DNA from: CBDDIP01 sp965229005
GTDB taxonomy: Bacteria; Actinomycetota; Acidimicrobiia; Acidimicrobiales; Ilumatobacteraceae
Assembly (NCBI GenBank): GCA_965229005.1
Contig: CBDDIP010000002.1
Coordinates: forward strand, 1,054,001 to 1,118,000
Direction: 5' to 3'
Length of the DNA: 64,000 nucleotides
The first letter of the stretch is position 1; each line of letters starts with the position of its first letter. Of this stretch, positions 7,772-16,658 are shown in pieces. A program made the position numbers and the translations under genes. The notes under the pieces are model-generated. The model was not told where the DNA came from and made no database searches. It saw only the letters and a list, made by a program, of their open reading frames with translations.

Positions 7772-8543
7772 CGAGGCCCTTGCGGCGGAAGACCTTCAGC
7801 ATCCACGTCGAGTAGGCGAAGCAGATCAGCACGATGACCACCGCGCCGATGAACCCGTCGCGGATCTCTGCTCGAGGCAGCGGGTTGCCTGCCAGCACCT
7901 CGCGCAGTGCCGAGAAGGCGTGCGTGCTGGGCAGCACGCGAGCCAGCGGTTGGAACACGCCGGGCAGCGAGTCGACGGGGTTGAACACACCCGAGAAGGC
8001 CATGAGGATGAAGTTGCTGCCCCACGTGATCACCTCGGCGCCCTGGCCGAAGCGCAGCACGACGCCGATGTTGGCGATGCCGATGCCCCAGCCGACGACG
8101 ATCAGGATCGCCGCGATCGGCAGCACCGACCAGCCGACCGATGACAGGTCGAAGCGGAAGAATCCCCACGCGGTGATCGACACCGTGGTGAGGGCCAGCG
8201 CCACTTTGGCCAAGCCGAACACGGCCGTGCCGGCGATGTACTCGACCTCGGTGACCGGGGTGGTGAGCACGTTGAGCAGGTTGCGGCTCCACGTCTCCTC
8301 CATGAAGCCGGTCGCCACGGCGATCTGGCTCTGGAAGAGCACGTGGAACATCATGATCCCGGCGAGGAGGTACGGCGTGCTCGCGCCGACGCTGCCGGCC
8401 TGGCGGGCGACGTAGGTGCCGAGGCTGCCCCACAGGATGACGTCCATCAACGGCCAGAAGGCGATGTCGAACCAGCGGTGCGGGGCGCGCCAGAGCACGT
8501 AGACGTGGCGGCGCATGACCACGCGAATCCGGCGGAGGTTCAT
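7755..8543 (-). CDS. ABC-2 type transporter permease
   Basis: The protein has 262 residues with about six membrane segments, for example ILWGSLGTYVA, YLLAGIMMFHVLFQS, ALTTVSITAWGFF, VLPIAAILIVVGWGIGIANIGVVL and the C-terminal FIGAVVIVLICFAYSTWMLK. The conserved ABC-2 loop NPVDSLPGVFQPLARVLPSTHAFSAL is present. The start ATG at 8543 overlaps the ATPase stop (ATGA), so the two are coupled and form one exporter. Substrates of such Nod-factor/drug-export-type systems cannot be told from sequence. Confidence 0.9.
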   Translation of the reverse strand: MNLRRIRVVMRRHVYVLWRAPHRWFDIAFWPLMDVILWGSLGTYVARQAGSVGASTPYLLAGIMMFHVLFQSQIAVATGFMEETWSRNLLNVLTTPVTEVEYIAGTAVFGLAKVALALTTVSITAWGFFRFDLSSVGWSVLPIAAILIVVGWGIGIANIGVVLRFGQGAEVITWGSNFILMAFSGVFNPVDSLPGVFQPLARVLPSTHAFSALREVLAGNPLPRAEIRDGFIGAVVIVLICFAYSTWMLKVFRRKGLVTRFS

Positions 8544-9271
8544 CGGCCGTGCGTCTCTGCCAGCTCGAGGAACACGCCCTCCAGATCGCCGTGGCCGTAC
8601 AGCGCAGCGATGTTGGCCGGGCTGTCGTTGGCGACGACCTGCCCGCGTGCCAAGAACACCACTCGTGTGGTGAGCATCTCCACCTCGCGCATGTCGTGGC
8701 TGGTGATCAACAGGCCGGCGCCGGTGCGCGCGCAGTAGTCCATCAAGCCGGTTCGCACCTTCAGAGCGACGTCGGGGTCGAGCGAGGCCGTCGGCTCGTC
8801 GAGCACCATCAGCCGCGGCTCGTGCAGCGTGGCCTTGACGATGCCGACGAGCGTTCGCTGACCGCTCGACAGCGAGCTGCACAGGCGGTCGCCGAGGTGG
8901 GTGATCTCGAAGCGCTCCAGCGCCTCGTTGACGGCGTCGCGCTCGTGGCGCACGCCGTACCAACCGGCGAAGACGCGCAGCGCCTCGTTGACCTTCAGTC
9001 GCTCGGGCAGCGGCAGGTAGCCGGCCGCGAAGCCGATGCTCTCCATCGCCTTCGAACGATGACGGGGCAGCTTGTGCCCGGCGATCTCGATGGTGCCCGC
9101 AGTGGGCTCGATGGCGCCGAGGATCATCAGCAGCGAGGTGGTCTTGCCGGCGCCGTTCGGTCCGAGCAGGCCGACGCGCTCACCGTCCGCGACGACGACG
9201 TCGATGCCGCGCACGGCCTCGACGTTCTTGAAGGTCTTCCGAAGACCGATCGCGCGAAGGACATCCCCCAT
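8540..9271 (-). CDS. ABC transporter ATP-binding protein
   Basis: The 243-residue ATPase has Walker A GPNGAGKTT (near residue 38), signature SLSSGQRT, Walker B LMVLDEPTASLDP and the switch His in ITSHDMREVE. It is the ATPase of the permease that follows. The ATG at 9271 is preceded at 6 nt by CAGACT, a likely -10 box. The gene is divergent from the FtsX-like permease at 9398; the 126 bp between them must hold both promoters. The open frame continues upstream to 11185 but carries no homology there. Confidence 0.93.
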   Translation of the reverse strand: MGDVLRAIGLRKTFKNVEAVRGIDVVVADGERVGLLGPNGAGKTTSLLMILGAIEPTAGTIEIAGHKLPRHRSKAMESIGFAAGYLPLPERLKVNEALRVFAGWYGVRHERDAVNEALERFEITHLGDRLCSSLSSGQRTLVGIVKATLHEPRLMVLDEPTASLDPDVALKVRTGLMDYCARTGAGLLITSHDMREVEMLTTRVVFLARGQVVANDSPANIAALYGHGDLEGVFLELAETHGR

Positions 9272-9397
9272 CGGCCCAGTCTGACCGGTTCGTTCCGTCG
9301 ACCTGCCCTGATTTGCGCTGCGGCGGGGTGGCTGGCACCACCGCGGAAGGCGGTCAGCCCCCTCGTCACGATCCGGCACGCGTCGTACGATCGGACG

Positions 9398-11788
9398 ATG
9401 CCGGGACTCCGGGGAGCCGACCTGCGTTTGTGGGCCCGCAGCGAGTTGCGTCGCCGGTGGCTGTCCCTGGTGCTGCTCGGCGTGCTCGGTGGGCTCGCCG
9501 GCGGGCTGGCGATCGCCGCCTACGACGGCGCACAGCGCAGCGAGACTGCGTACGACCGGATGCGCGACCAGCTCCACGGCGCCGACGTGATCCTGTTCCC
9601 CAGTCAGGTGGCGATGTACGACTTCGACCCGACGATCCTCGACTCGCTTCCGGAGGTCGAGTCGTGGGGCGGCTTCTCGTTGAACGACAGCAGCATCGAC
9701 GGATTGCCGGCCGGCGCGACGCCGATGATCGTCAGCAACGACTGGTTCGCGACGCTCGAGGGCGCCAAGCTGCTGCAGGGCCGGCTGCCGGATCCGACTC
9801 GCGACGACGAGGCGCTGGTGACCGCGCCGATCCTCGACCAGGCCCCCGATGGCTTCGGGGTCGGGAGCGAGCTGACCTGGCGCAACCTGACGTTCGACGA
9901 GGCGGCGCAGTTCGGCGACGAGGGCGCGCCGCCGGACTTCGACTGGACGACCGCGCAGGGCACGGTGACCACGCTGACGATCGTCGGCGTCGTGCGCATG
10001 CCGCTGGAATCCGTCGCCGCGTTCGCCAGCGAGGGGCTGCTGCTGACGTCGCCTGGTTGGGCGGCGCAGCACGTCGACGACACGCCGCTCTGGTGGACCA
10101 ACGCCATCGTCCGCCTGCGCCACGGTGCAGCCGACGTGCCGGCGTTGAAGGCCGACATCGCCCGCCTCACCGGTCGCGCCGACATCCCCGTCAAGGAACT
10201 GTCGACGGACATCAAGCGCGTCCAGCGCTCGCTCGATGTCGAGCACACCGCACTGCTGATGTTCGCCGGCGCCCTGGCGATCGCCGCACTGGTCCTGGTC
10301 GGGCAGGCGATCGTGCGTGCCACAGCGTCCGGGGCGACGGCCGCACCGCCGCTGAGAGCCATGGGAGCGACGACCGTCGGGCTGGTGGTCGGGCTGACGT
10401 TGCCGATGCTCGTCACCGTGATCACCACGCTCGTCGTTGCCGCGATCGTGGCGATCGTTGCGTCGCGCTGGTTCCCGGTCGGGCTCTCCCGTCGCGTCGA
10501 CCCCGACCTCGGCGTGCACGTGGTCGCCTCGCGAGTCGTGCTCGGCGCGCTCATCGCCACCGGCCTCGTGCTCGCGGTCGTGGCGGCGTCGGCAGCGGTG
10601 CTGCAGCGCGAGCGCCGTACTCGCAGCTCGCGTCGTGCCCATCTGCTCGGCGCGTTGACGCGCGCCGGTGTGCCGCTGTCGCCGGCGATCGGCGCCAGCC
10701 TGGCGGTCGACTCGTCCGGCGATCGCGGCGGTCGTTCCCGACTTGCGCTGCTTGCCGGCGCGGCGGGCGTGGTGGCTGTCGTCGGCGCGCTGACGCTCGT
10801 GCGCGGGATCGACGACATCGTCGAGCATCCCGAGCGCACCGGTGCCACGTGGGACCTCGAGCTGCAGGACACCGGCGCCCAGACCGAGGACGACGTCGTC
10901 GCCACGCTGCTCGCGGATGCCGACATCGCGGACATCGCGCGCGTCGGTCGAGTGGCGAGCGCCATCAACGGGCTCGATGCGCCGATCTACGCCCTCGACG
11001 TGATCAAGGGCTCGATGTCGTTCACCGTCGTACGCGGCCGAGCCCCCACCGACGACGGCGAGATCGCGCTCGGGCCGGCGACGATGCGTGCGCTCGACGT
11101 GGACGTCGGCGACACGGTCGTCGCCGGCCCGCAGCGCACGCCCGTGCGCGTCGTCGGCGTTGCGCTGCTCGCCCAGCACATCCACAGCTCGTTCGACGAG
11201 GGCGGTTGGGTGACGCGATCGACGTACGCGCCGATCGCCGCCAACGAGGAACGCACCGACCAGGACGACGAAGGGTTCCTCGGACTCGCCGAGGGGGTCA
11301 CGGCCGAGGCAGCGATCAGCCGCCTCCCACCGTTCTGGTACATCACCCAGCCGTCAGTGTCGACCGATGCCACCAACCTTGCCCAGGTCCGTGGCCTGCC
11401 CATCTACTTGGCCGTCTTCCTGGCGTTGCTGGCCGTCGGCGCAGTCGCCCACGCGCTGTTCACCGGGGCCCGCCAACGCGCCCGCGAGCTCGCTGTCCTG
11501 CGAGCACTCGGGCTGACCGCGCGGCAGGTGGCGGCGTGCGTGTCGTGGCAGGCGCTGGCGATCGGCGCGGTGGCCGTCGTCGCCGGCATCCCCGTCGGGG
11601 TGATCGTCGGCCGGCGAGTGTGGCGAGCGATCACCGAGCAGCTGTCGTTCGTCTACGTCGGTCCGTGGTCGTCCAACGTCCTCGCCGCCGCGGTGCCCGT
11701 GTGCCTGCTCGGTTGCGTCCTGCTCGCAATCCTCCCGGCCAGAAGCACCGCGCAGCGCGGCATCGCCGACACCCTCCGGGACGAATAG
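9398..11788 (+). CDS. FtsX/MacB-like ABC permease
   Basis: The protein has 796 residues. One transmembrane helix near the N-terminus (WLSLVLLGVLGGLAGGLAIAA) is followed by a large extracytoplasmic domain, then a membrane bundle near residues 280-410, a second soluble domain and a final three-helix FtsX bundle (IYLAVFLALLAVGAVAHAL, QALAIGAVAVVAGIPVGVIV, VLAAAVPVCLLGCVLLAIL). The typical FtsX loop RARELAVLRALGLTARQV is present. No ATPase is encoded in the same direction, although the divergent ABC ATPase at 8540-9271 is adjacent. The role may be lipid, lipoprotein or signal export. TACGAT lies 6 nt before the ATG. It resembles the tandem FtsX genes at 36-41 kb in size and layout. Confidence 0.85.
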   Translation: MPGLRGADLRLWARSELRRRWLSLVLLGVLGGLAGGLAIAAYDGAQRSETAYDRMRDQLHGADVILFPSQVAMYDFDPTILDSLPEVESWGGFSLNDSSIDGLPAGATPMIVSNDWFATLEGAKLLQGRLPDPTRDDEALVTAPILDQAPDGFGVGSELTWRNLTFDEAAQFGDEGAPPDFDWTTAQGTVTTLTIVGVVRMPLESVAAFASEGLLLTSPGWAAQHVDDTPLWWTNAIVRLRHGAADVPALKADIARLTGRADIPVKELSTDIKRVQRSLDVEHTALLMFAGALAIAALVLVGQAIVRATASGATAAPPLRAMGATTVGLVVGLTLPMLVTVITTLVVAAIVAIVASRWFPVGLSRRVDPDLGVHVVASRVVLGALIATGLVLAVVAASAAVLQRERRTRSSRRAHLLGALTRAGVPLSPAIGASLAVDSSGDRGGRSRLALLAGAAGVVAVVGALTLVRGIDDIVEHPERTGATWDLELQDTGAQTEDDVVATLLADADIADIARVGRVASAINGLDAPIYALDVIKGSMSFTVVRGRAPTDDGEIALGPATMRALDVDVGDTVVAGPQRTPVRVVGVALLAQHIHSSFDEGGWVTRSTYAPIAANEERTDQDDEGFLGLAEGVTAEAAISRLPPFWYITQPSVSTDATNLAQVRGLPIYLAVFLALLAVGAVAHALFTGARQRARELAVLRALGLTARQVAACVSWQALAIGAVAVVAGIPVGVIVGRRVWRAITEQLSFVYVGPWSSNVLAAAVPVCLLGCVLLAILPARSTAQRGIADTLRDE

Positions 11789-11807
11789 CCCGGTACCGTG
11801 TGCCGCC

Positions 11808-12923
11808 ATGGAGCCGGGTTCCGAGGCGGAGCCGGTGCGCAAGCCGCACCGCATCTTCGATCGGCCGCGCCAACCGCACGATTGGCGCTGGGTGGTCGGT
11901 GGCGTCGGACGCACGCTGATCGTGCTCGGGCTGCTGATGTTCGCCTTCGTCGCCTACGAGCTGTGGGGCACGGGCATCTACACCGCGCAGGCGCAGCAGC
12001 AGCTCGACGGCGACTTCCACGACCTGGCCATCCCGGCGACCACCACGACCACCGTGCCGGGTGTGACCACGACGACCGATCCGGCCGCGCCGCCGCCGAT
12101 CCCCGTGGTCGCCTACCCGTGGCCCGTGCCCGAGGTCGGCGACGTGTTCGTGCAGATCAAGATCCCCAAGATCGGCGTCGACTACAAGGTCCTCGAGGGC
12201 GTCGACCAGGAGGAGCTGGCCAAGGGCCCGGGTCACTACCCCGACACCGTGCTGCCGGGGCAGCTCGGCAACACGGCGATCGCCGCCCACCGCACGACGC
12301 ACGGCGCGCCGTTCAACGAGATCGATCAGCTCGATCCGGGCGACGAGATCCGGCTCAGCTACCCGCAGGTCGGTGAGACCAGCCCGACGTTCGTCTACCG
12401 CGTGACGAGCACCGAGATCGTCAAACCGTCGGACTACCAGGTGATCTTCACCGTGGATCCGACGAAGGCGACGCTGGTGCTGACGTCGTGCAACCGCGGC
12501 ACGACGCAACGCATCGTCGTGCACGCCGAGCTCGACCTCGCCGCTTCCAGCGCGCTCTGGGCCGCGACACCGCTGCCCACACCCGACCCCACCGACACCC
12601 TGCCCGGCGAGGACAGCGTTCCCGACACCGTCCCGGTGTCGTCGCCCGCGTCGACGCCGGCCACACCGTCGACGACGCCGGCGGTCGCTCCCGTGGTCGC
12701 CGCGCCCGATGCGTTCGCCGGCGGTTGGTTCGACGACGGAGCTGCGTGGCCGCACATCATCGGGTGGGGCGTGTTGCTCGTCGCGCTCACCTACGGCGGC
12801 TACCGACTGGCCAGGCGAACCCGCCGCATCTGGCTCGGCACGCTCGTCGTGTTCGCCCCGTTCGTCGTCGCCCTCTACTTCTGGTTCGAGAACATCAGCC
12901 GCCAGCTCCCGCCCGGCTTGTAG
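11808..12923 (+). CDS. Class E-like sortase with extra C-terminal membrane helices
   Basis: The protein has 371 residues. A cytoplasmic basic N-terminus and one membrane helix (TLIVLGLLMFAFVAYEL) lead into a Thr/Pro-rich linker and a sortase domain (residues ~115-245). Catalytic residues are visible: His161 in AIAAHRTTHG, Cys228 in LTSCNRG and Arg235 in TQRIVV. A second Thr/Pro/Ser-rich linker then leads to two further helices at the C-terminus (IIGWGVLLVALTYGG and TLVVFAPFVVALYFWF). Sortases anchor surface proteins; a three-helix topology is less usual than the single-anchor form. The ATG at 11808 follows TACCGT by 8 nt. No LPXTG-type substrate is adjacent. Confidence 0.88.
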   Translation: MEPGSEAEPVRKPHRIFDRPRQPHDWRWVVGGVGRTLIVLGLLMFAFVAYELWGTGIYTAQAQQQLDGDFHDLAIPATTTTTVPGVTTTTDPAAPPPIPVVAYPWPVPEVGDVFVQIKIPKIGVDYKVLEGVDQEELAKGPGHYPDTVLPGQLGNTAIAAHRTTHGAPFNEIDQLDPGDEIRLSYPQVGETSPTFVYRVTSTEIVKPSDYQVIFTVDPTKATLVLTSCNRGTTQRIVVHAELDLAASSALWAATPLPTPDPTDTLPGEDSVPDTVPVSSPASTPATPSTTPAVAPVVAAPDAFAGGWFDDGAAWPHIIGWGVLLVALTYGGYRLARRTRRIWLGTLVVFAPFVVALYFWFENISRQLPPGL

Positions 12924-12935
12924 ACGGCGGGTGCG

Positions 12936-13949
12936 TCAGCGCAGGCGCATCGCGGGGTTCCGCGACACGCGAAGCCGACCAGGGAGGTGCGACTCGACGG
13001 CGAGCAGGCGACGCAAGCGGTGCGGGTCCTGCATCAGCCGCAGCTTCCAACGCTTCCGGCGGAAGTCGGCGCGCTGTGCGGCGAACTCGTTCATCGCGTC
13101 GCGGGCGACCTCCGCACGCGCCCAGTTGCCCTGTGAGGTGTACCGCACGTAGTCGTCGAGTGACTGCTGGAACAGCCGGGGTACGACGACGTCGCGGTAG
13201 TAGAAGCGCTGGAACCGGACGTCGTCGTCGACGGTCGCGCGCAGCTTGCGACCGAACAGCACGCGGCTGGCGATGAACCGCGAGTCGTCCGACGAGCTGC
13301 CGGCGTGGATGCGGAAGCGGGTGACGGTGCGGTCGACGTAGTGGTGGTCGAAGCCGGCACGGAACATGCGGATGAACAGGTCGTCGTCCTCATAACCCGA
13401 CAACGATTCGTCGAAGCCGCCGACATGCAGGAACATCTCGCGTCGCAACAGGCTCGCCGACGGGATCACCATCAGGTCGCGGCTGAGGCAGAACGCCAGC
13501 GACGTCTTCGGGTTGGGCACCTGTGCCTCGCGCAGGAAGCGCTTCGTCACCGTCTGGCCCTTGCCATCGATCTCGTCGAAGTCGCCGTACACCCAACCCA
13601 GGCGTGCGCTGCGCTCCATCGCCCGGACGAGCAGCTCGAGGTGGTCGGGCAGCCAGCTGTCGTCCTGATCGAGGAAGGCGAGGTGACGCGACGTGGCGGC
13701 GGCCGCGCCGCGGTTGCGAGCCGCCGACTGCCCGCCGCGGTCCTGATCGAGCACGGTGATGTCGAAGGGCAGGTCGAGCCCCGCGAGCAGCTTCGCCCCG
13801 TCGTCGGTGGAGCCGTCGTCGACCACGATGACTTCGTTGGGCAGCACGGTCTGATCGACGATGCTGGCGATCGCGTCGAGGACGTACGCGCCGCCGTTGT
13901 ACAGCGGGATGATGGCCGAGACGTCGGCTCGGTTCGTCGGGGTGGTCAT
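12936..13949 (-). CDS. Family 2 glycosyltransferase
   Basis: The protein has 337 residues with a GT-A domain: VSAIIPLYNGGAYVLDA at the start, VIVVDDGSTDDGA for nucleotide binding, and FLDQDDSWLPDHL as the DxD-type metal site near residue 97. VGGFDESLSGYEDDDLFIRM is the acceptor-side region. There is no membrane helix, so it acts in the cytoplasm, probably in surface glycan or glycolipid assembly. Its ATG overlaps the stop of the double methyltransferase upstream (ATGA), so both products likely modify the same glycan. It is not MftF, which has a different, membrane-associated C-terminus. Confidence 0.9.
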   Translation of the reverse strand: MTTPTNRADVSAIIPLYNGGAYVLDAIASIVDQTVLPNEVIVVDDGSTDDGAKLLAGLDLPFDITVLDQDRGGQSAARNRGAAAATSRHLAFLDQDDSWLPDHLELLVRAMERSARLGWVYGDFDEIDGKGQTVTKRFLREAQVPNPKTSLAFCLSRDLMVIPSASLLRREMFLHVGGFDESLSGYEDDDLFIRMFRAGFDHHYVDRTVTRFRIHAGSSSDDSRFIASRVLFGRKLRATVDDDVRFQRFYYRDVVVPRLFQQSLDDYVRYTSQGNWARAEVARDAMNEFAAQRADFRRKRWKLRLMQDPHRLRRLLAVESHLPGRLRVSRNPAMRLR

Positions 13950-16573
13950 CGAGGAGGTCCTCCTTCGCGCAACGCGGTGGTCGGGTAGCGGCGCGCGTGC
14001 ACGGAGTCGACGCCGGCGTCGTACGGCCACGCCGCTGCACCCGGTGGCACCTCGCGCTCCTTGCGAGCGAGCACGTAGGCCAGCGACGGGCCGTAGAGGA
14101 CGGGCATGTCGGCGTGCAGGTCGCGCAGGTGCGGTCCCGGCACGACCGAGACGTCGGACGTGCCGCCCGACGCGATCGGGGTGAACCCGAGGCGCGGTCC
14201 GAACAACGATCGCAACCCGAACGGCGATGCCCGCCAGAAGTCGTTGGGCGCGGCATGCTCGGGCCACGTCATCGGCGCCGAGACGAGTGCCAGTCCACCC
14301 ACCTGCAGGATCCGCTGCACCTCGAGCGCGATCAGCCACGGCGCTTCGACGTGTTCGAACACCTCGTCGCTGACGAAGGCAGCGACCGAACCCGGTTCGA
14401 AGTAGGTGCTGAGGAGGTGGCCGTCACCGACGAGGTCGACACCCGGCCCGTCGTGGATGTCGACGGCGATCACCGCCCGTCCCGGGAACTGCTTGCGCCA
14501 CGCGTTCGTCTCGTCACCGTTGTGACCGCGGGTGCCGAGCGCAACGATCGGTCCGTGCGCGGGCAGTGACTCGGTCGCCGTCTGCAGGATCGCCCTGCGG
14601 GTCAGCGTCGGGTCGTTCTCCGTCGGCCAATCCGGAAGCGGGTGGTCGGGCAACGCCAGCTCCAGCCTCCGAGGACCGTCGTCGGTCTCGAGCTCGATCA
14701 CGAGATGCGACGAGAGCGGGCCGAGCAGGTGGGCGCGGAAGCCGCATCGCTGTGCTGCCGGGTCGGCGGGGAACATCCGCCGAGCCCCGTCGTGCGGCAG
14801 TGGCGGCGCGGGATCGGAGCTGATCGAGCCCCATCGGAGCCGCACCGTTCGAGCCGCTCGGCCGGGCGAGAAGGCGAAGCCGGCGATGTAGATCCCGCGT
14901 GCGTCAGCCCAGTAGACGTCGATGTCGTGGTGGATCCCGCCGCCTCGTGCGGTCGGCGCAGGCGACGCAGCATGCGTTCCGATGTGTGGTGCGGCAGCCG
15001 CGAACAGCATGTCGGCGTGCGGGTCTCCGGCGTCGGCCGCCGCCTCGGCGGACAGGCGGGCAAACCCCTGGCGGGCACGGCCCACGTCGCCGCGCTGGAG
15101 GTCGAGCATCGCGGCGCAGAAGACGCCATCGAGCCCGGAGTGTCGGTCGACCGGCGGGCCGGCGAGGAGATGGTCGAGGAGCGCCTCGATGCGCACCTGG
15201 ATCGATGCTGCATCGTCGAACGCGGCACGATTGACGAGCGTCACGAACGACGCGACGAGCACGCGATCGACGGTCGTGCGTTGCCGTGGCGTGGCGCCCG
15301 CGGCGCGCTGCTCTGCTGCGGCGACGGCACCGGAGACCGCGGACGTGTCCGTCCACGCCAGTGCAAGCGCGAGGTGCGCCGCGGCGAGCATGCCGAGCTC
15401 GATCGTCTCGGCGTCGACGAGCCCGTCGAGGGAGCGTTCCAGATCGTCCCAGGCATCCACCGATGCGGCGAGCCGCGCCGCGGCCATCGCCTGTTCGTTC
15501 GAGAGCAGCGCACGCATCCCATCGGCGAACAGCACCGAGCTGGCGAACGCCGGCCGCGAGCTGAGCGAGGGCGACCGACCGGACAGCGCATCGAGGTCGT
15601 TCAACGATGCGCCAACGACCTCGCGCAGCAGTGCGTCGAGCCGCGTGCGGCTGCGTTCGGCGTCCGCCAGCATCCCTCGTGTGATGAGCTGCTTGTAGTG
15701 CCGAGCTGCGGCGCTCATGCGCACGTGGGCAGAGACCTCGTCGGCCGAGGCGAGCTCGTCGAGGTAGTCGATGACGGTCGTGGTCGGCTGTGGATCCTCG
15801 CCTCGGTTCAGCAGTTGCAGGGGGACCCGGCTGGCGACGGCGACGAGTTGCTGTCCGTCGTCGCGGACGTCGAGGTGATGCAGGCCGACGTCCAGCAGGA
15901 GCGCCTCGAGCGCTCGCTTCGACGCCAGGAACATGTGCAGGCCCTCGCTGAGTGCGATCTGGATCTGGCTCACCGGACGGCTCGGTCGCACCGCTTCGGC
16001 GGACGGAGTGGTGATCACGAGGACGCCGTCGTCGGCGAGGTGGGGGAGGACGTCCGCGAGGAACGCCCGTGGATCAGGGACGTGCTCGATGACCTCGCTG
16101 GCCAGGATCAGCTGGAACGGGTCGCCGCGCCGTTGCGTCGTCGCCACGAGTGGTTCGTGGCGCACGCGCGACGACAGGTCGCGGGACCCTCGCGCCGCCG
16201 CCATGGACGGGTCGAAGCCTTCGGCGTCCCACCTGAACACGCGAGTCGCCAGATCGACTCCGAAGCCGAAGTTGCAACCGACGTCGGCGAACCGCTCGAT
16301 CGGCAGGTCGCCGAACGGCTCGAGCTGCTCCAGGATCGACTGGATCCCGGCGAACTGCTCGACGTACCGATCGACGCCGACATCGGTGGTCACGAACTCC
16401 TCGCGCACGTCACCGCTGATGACGATGGACGCGCATTGGCTGCACCGCGCTGCGCTGATCATCCCGTCGTCGTGACCGAGGTCGTACTCCAGCACCTGTT
16501 GCTTCAGCGAGCGGTCGCCGCACATCGCGCAACGGGCACGGGTCTCACCGCTGATCCACCGGAGGTCGGTCAT
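13946..16573 (-). CDS. Two-domain protein: zinc-ribbon methyltransferase plus second methyltransferase
   Basis: The protein has 875 residues. An N-terminal zinc site (CAMCGDRS, then CSQCAS) is followed by a class I SAM methyltransferase (~residues 90-260) with FADVGCNFGFGVDLA, ASEVIEHVPDP and LADDGVLVITTPS. The middle (~300-530) is Ala-rich and helical, TPR-like, and a beta-rich stretch follows. A second methyltransferase-like domain occupies ~675-800, with AVIAVDIHDGPGVDLVGDGH and FVSDEVFEHVEAPWL. Zinc-site methyltransferases of this type act on nucleotide sugars. The second domain lacks a clear glycine-rich motif I, so it may be degenerate. The ATG at 16573 has an AGAGGA ribosome-binding site. 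It is coupled to the GT2 gene. Confidence 0.83.
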   Translation of the reverse strand: MTDLRWISGETRARCAMCGDRSLKQQVLEYDLGHDDGMISAARCSQCASIVISGDVREEFVTTDVGVDRYVEQFAGIQSILEQLEPFGDLPIERFADVGCNFGFGVDLATRVFRWDAEGFDPSMAAARGSRDLSSRVRHEPLVATTQRRGDPFQLILASEVIEHVPDPRAFLADVLPHLADDGVLVITTPSAEAVRPSRPVSQIQIALSEGLHMFLASKRALEALLLDVGLHHLDVRDDGQQLVAVASRVPLQLLNRGEDPQPTTTVIDYLDELASADEVSAHVRMSAAARHYKQLITRGMLADAERSRTRLDALLREVVGASLNDLDALSGRSPSLSSRPAFASSVLFADGMRALLSNEQAMAAARLAASVDAWDDLERSLDGLVDAETIELGMLAAAHLALALAWTDTSAVSGAVAAAEQRAAGATPRQRTTVDRVLVASFVTLVNRAAFDDAASIQVRIEALLDHLLAGPPVDRHSGLDGVFCAAMLDLQRGDVGRARQGFARLSAEAAADAGDPHADMLFAAAAPHIGTHAASPAPTARGGGIHHDIDVYWADARGIYIAGFAFSPGRAARTVRLRWGSISSDPAPPLPHDGARRMFPADPAAQRCGFRAHLLGPLSSHLVIELETDDGPRRLELALPDHPLPDWPTENDPTLTRRAILQTATESLPAHGPIVALGTRGHNGDETNAWRKQFPGRAVIAVDIHDGPGVDLVGDGHLLSTYFEPGSVAAFVSDEVFEHVEAPWLIALEVQRILQVGGLALVSAPMTWPEHAAPNDFWRASPFGLRSLFGPRLGFTPIASGGTSDVSVVPGPHLRDLHADMPVLYGPSLAYVLARKEREVPPGAAAWPYDAGVDSVHARRYPTTALREGGPPR

Positions 16574-16658
16574 CGAGTTGTCCTCTTCGCCAGGATCAGT
16601 CCGCCACGAGCAGCCTGTCGCACGAGCGCTCGACGCGCAAGCGACACCCCCGAGGTGG

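Noticed and set aside
9330..9359. Hairpin GGCTG...CAGCC between the divergent ABC ATPase and FtsX genes
   Set aside because: The stem is short and interrupted; in sequence this GC-rich it can arise by chance, and no other evidence supports a function.
12936..13949. GT2 as the missing mycofactocin glycosyltransferase MftF
   Set aside because: It is coupled to a methyltransferase gene, lacks the MftF-type membrane C-terminus and is 10 kb from mftC.
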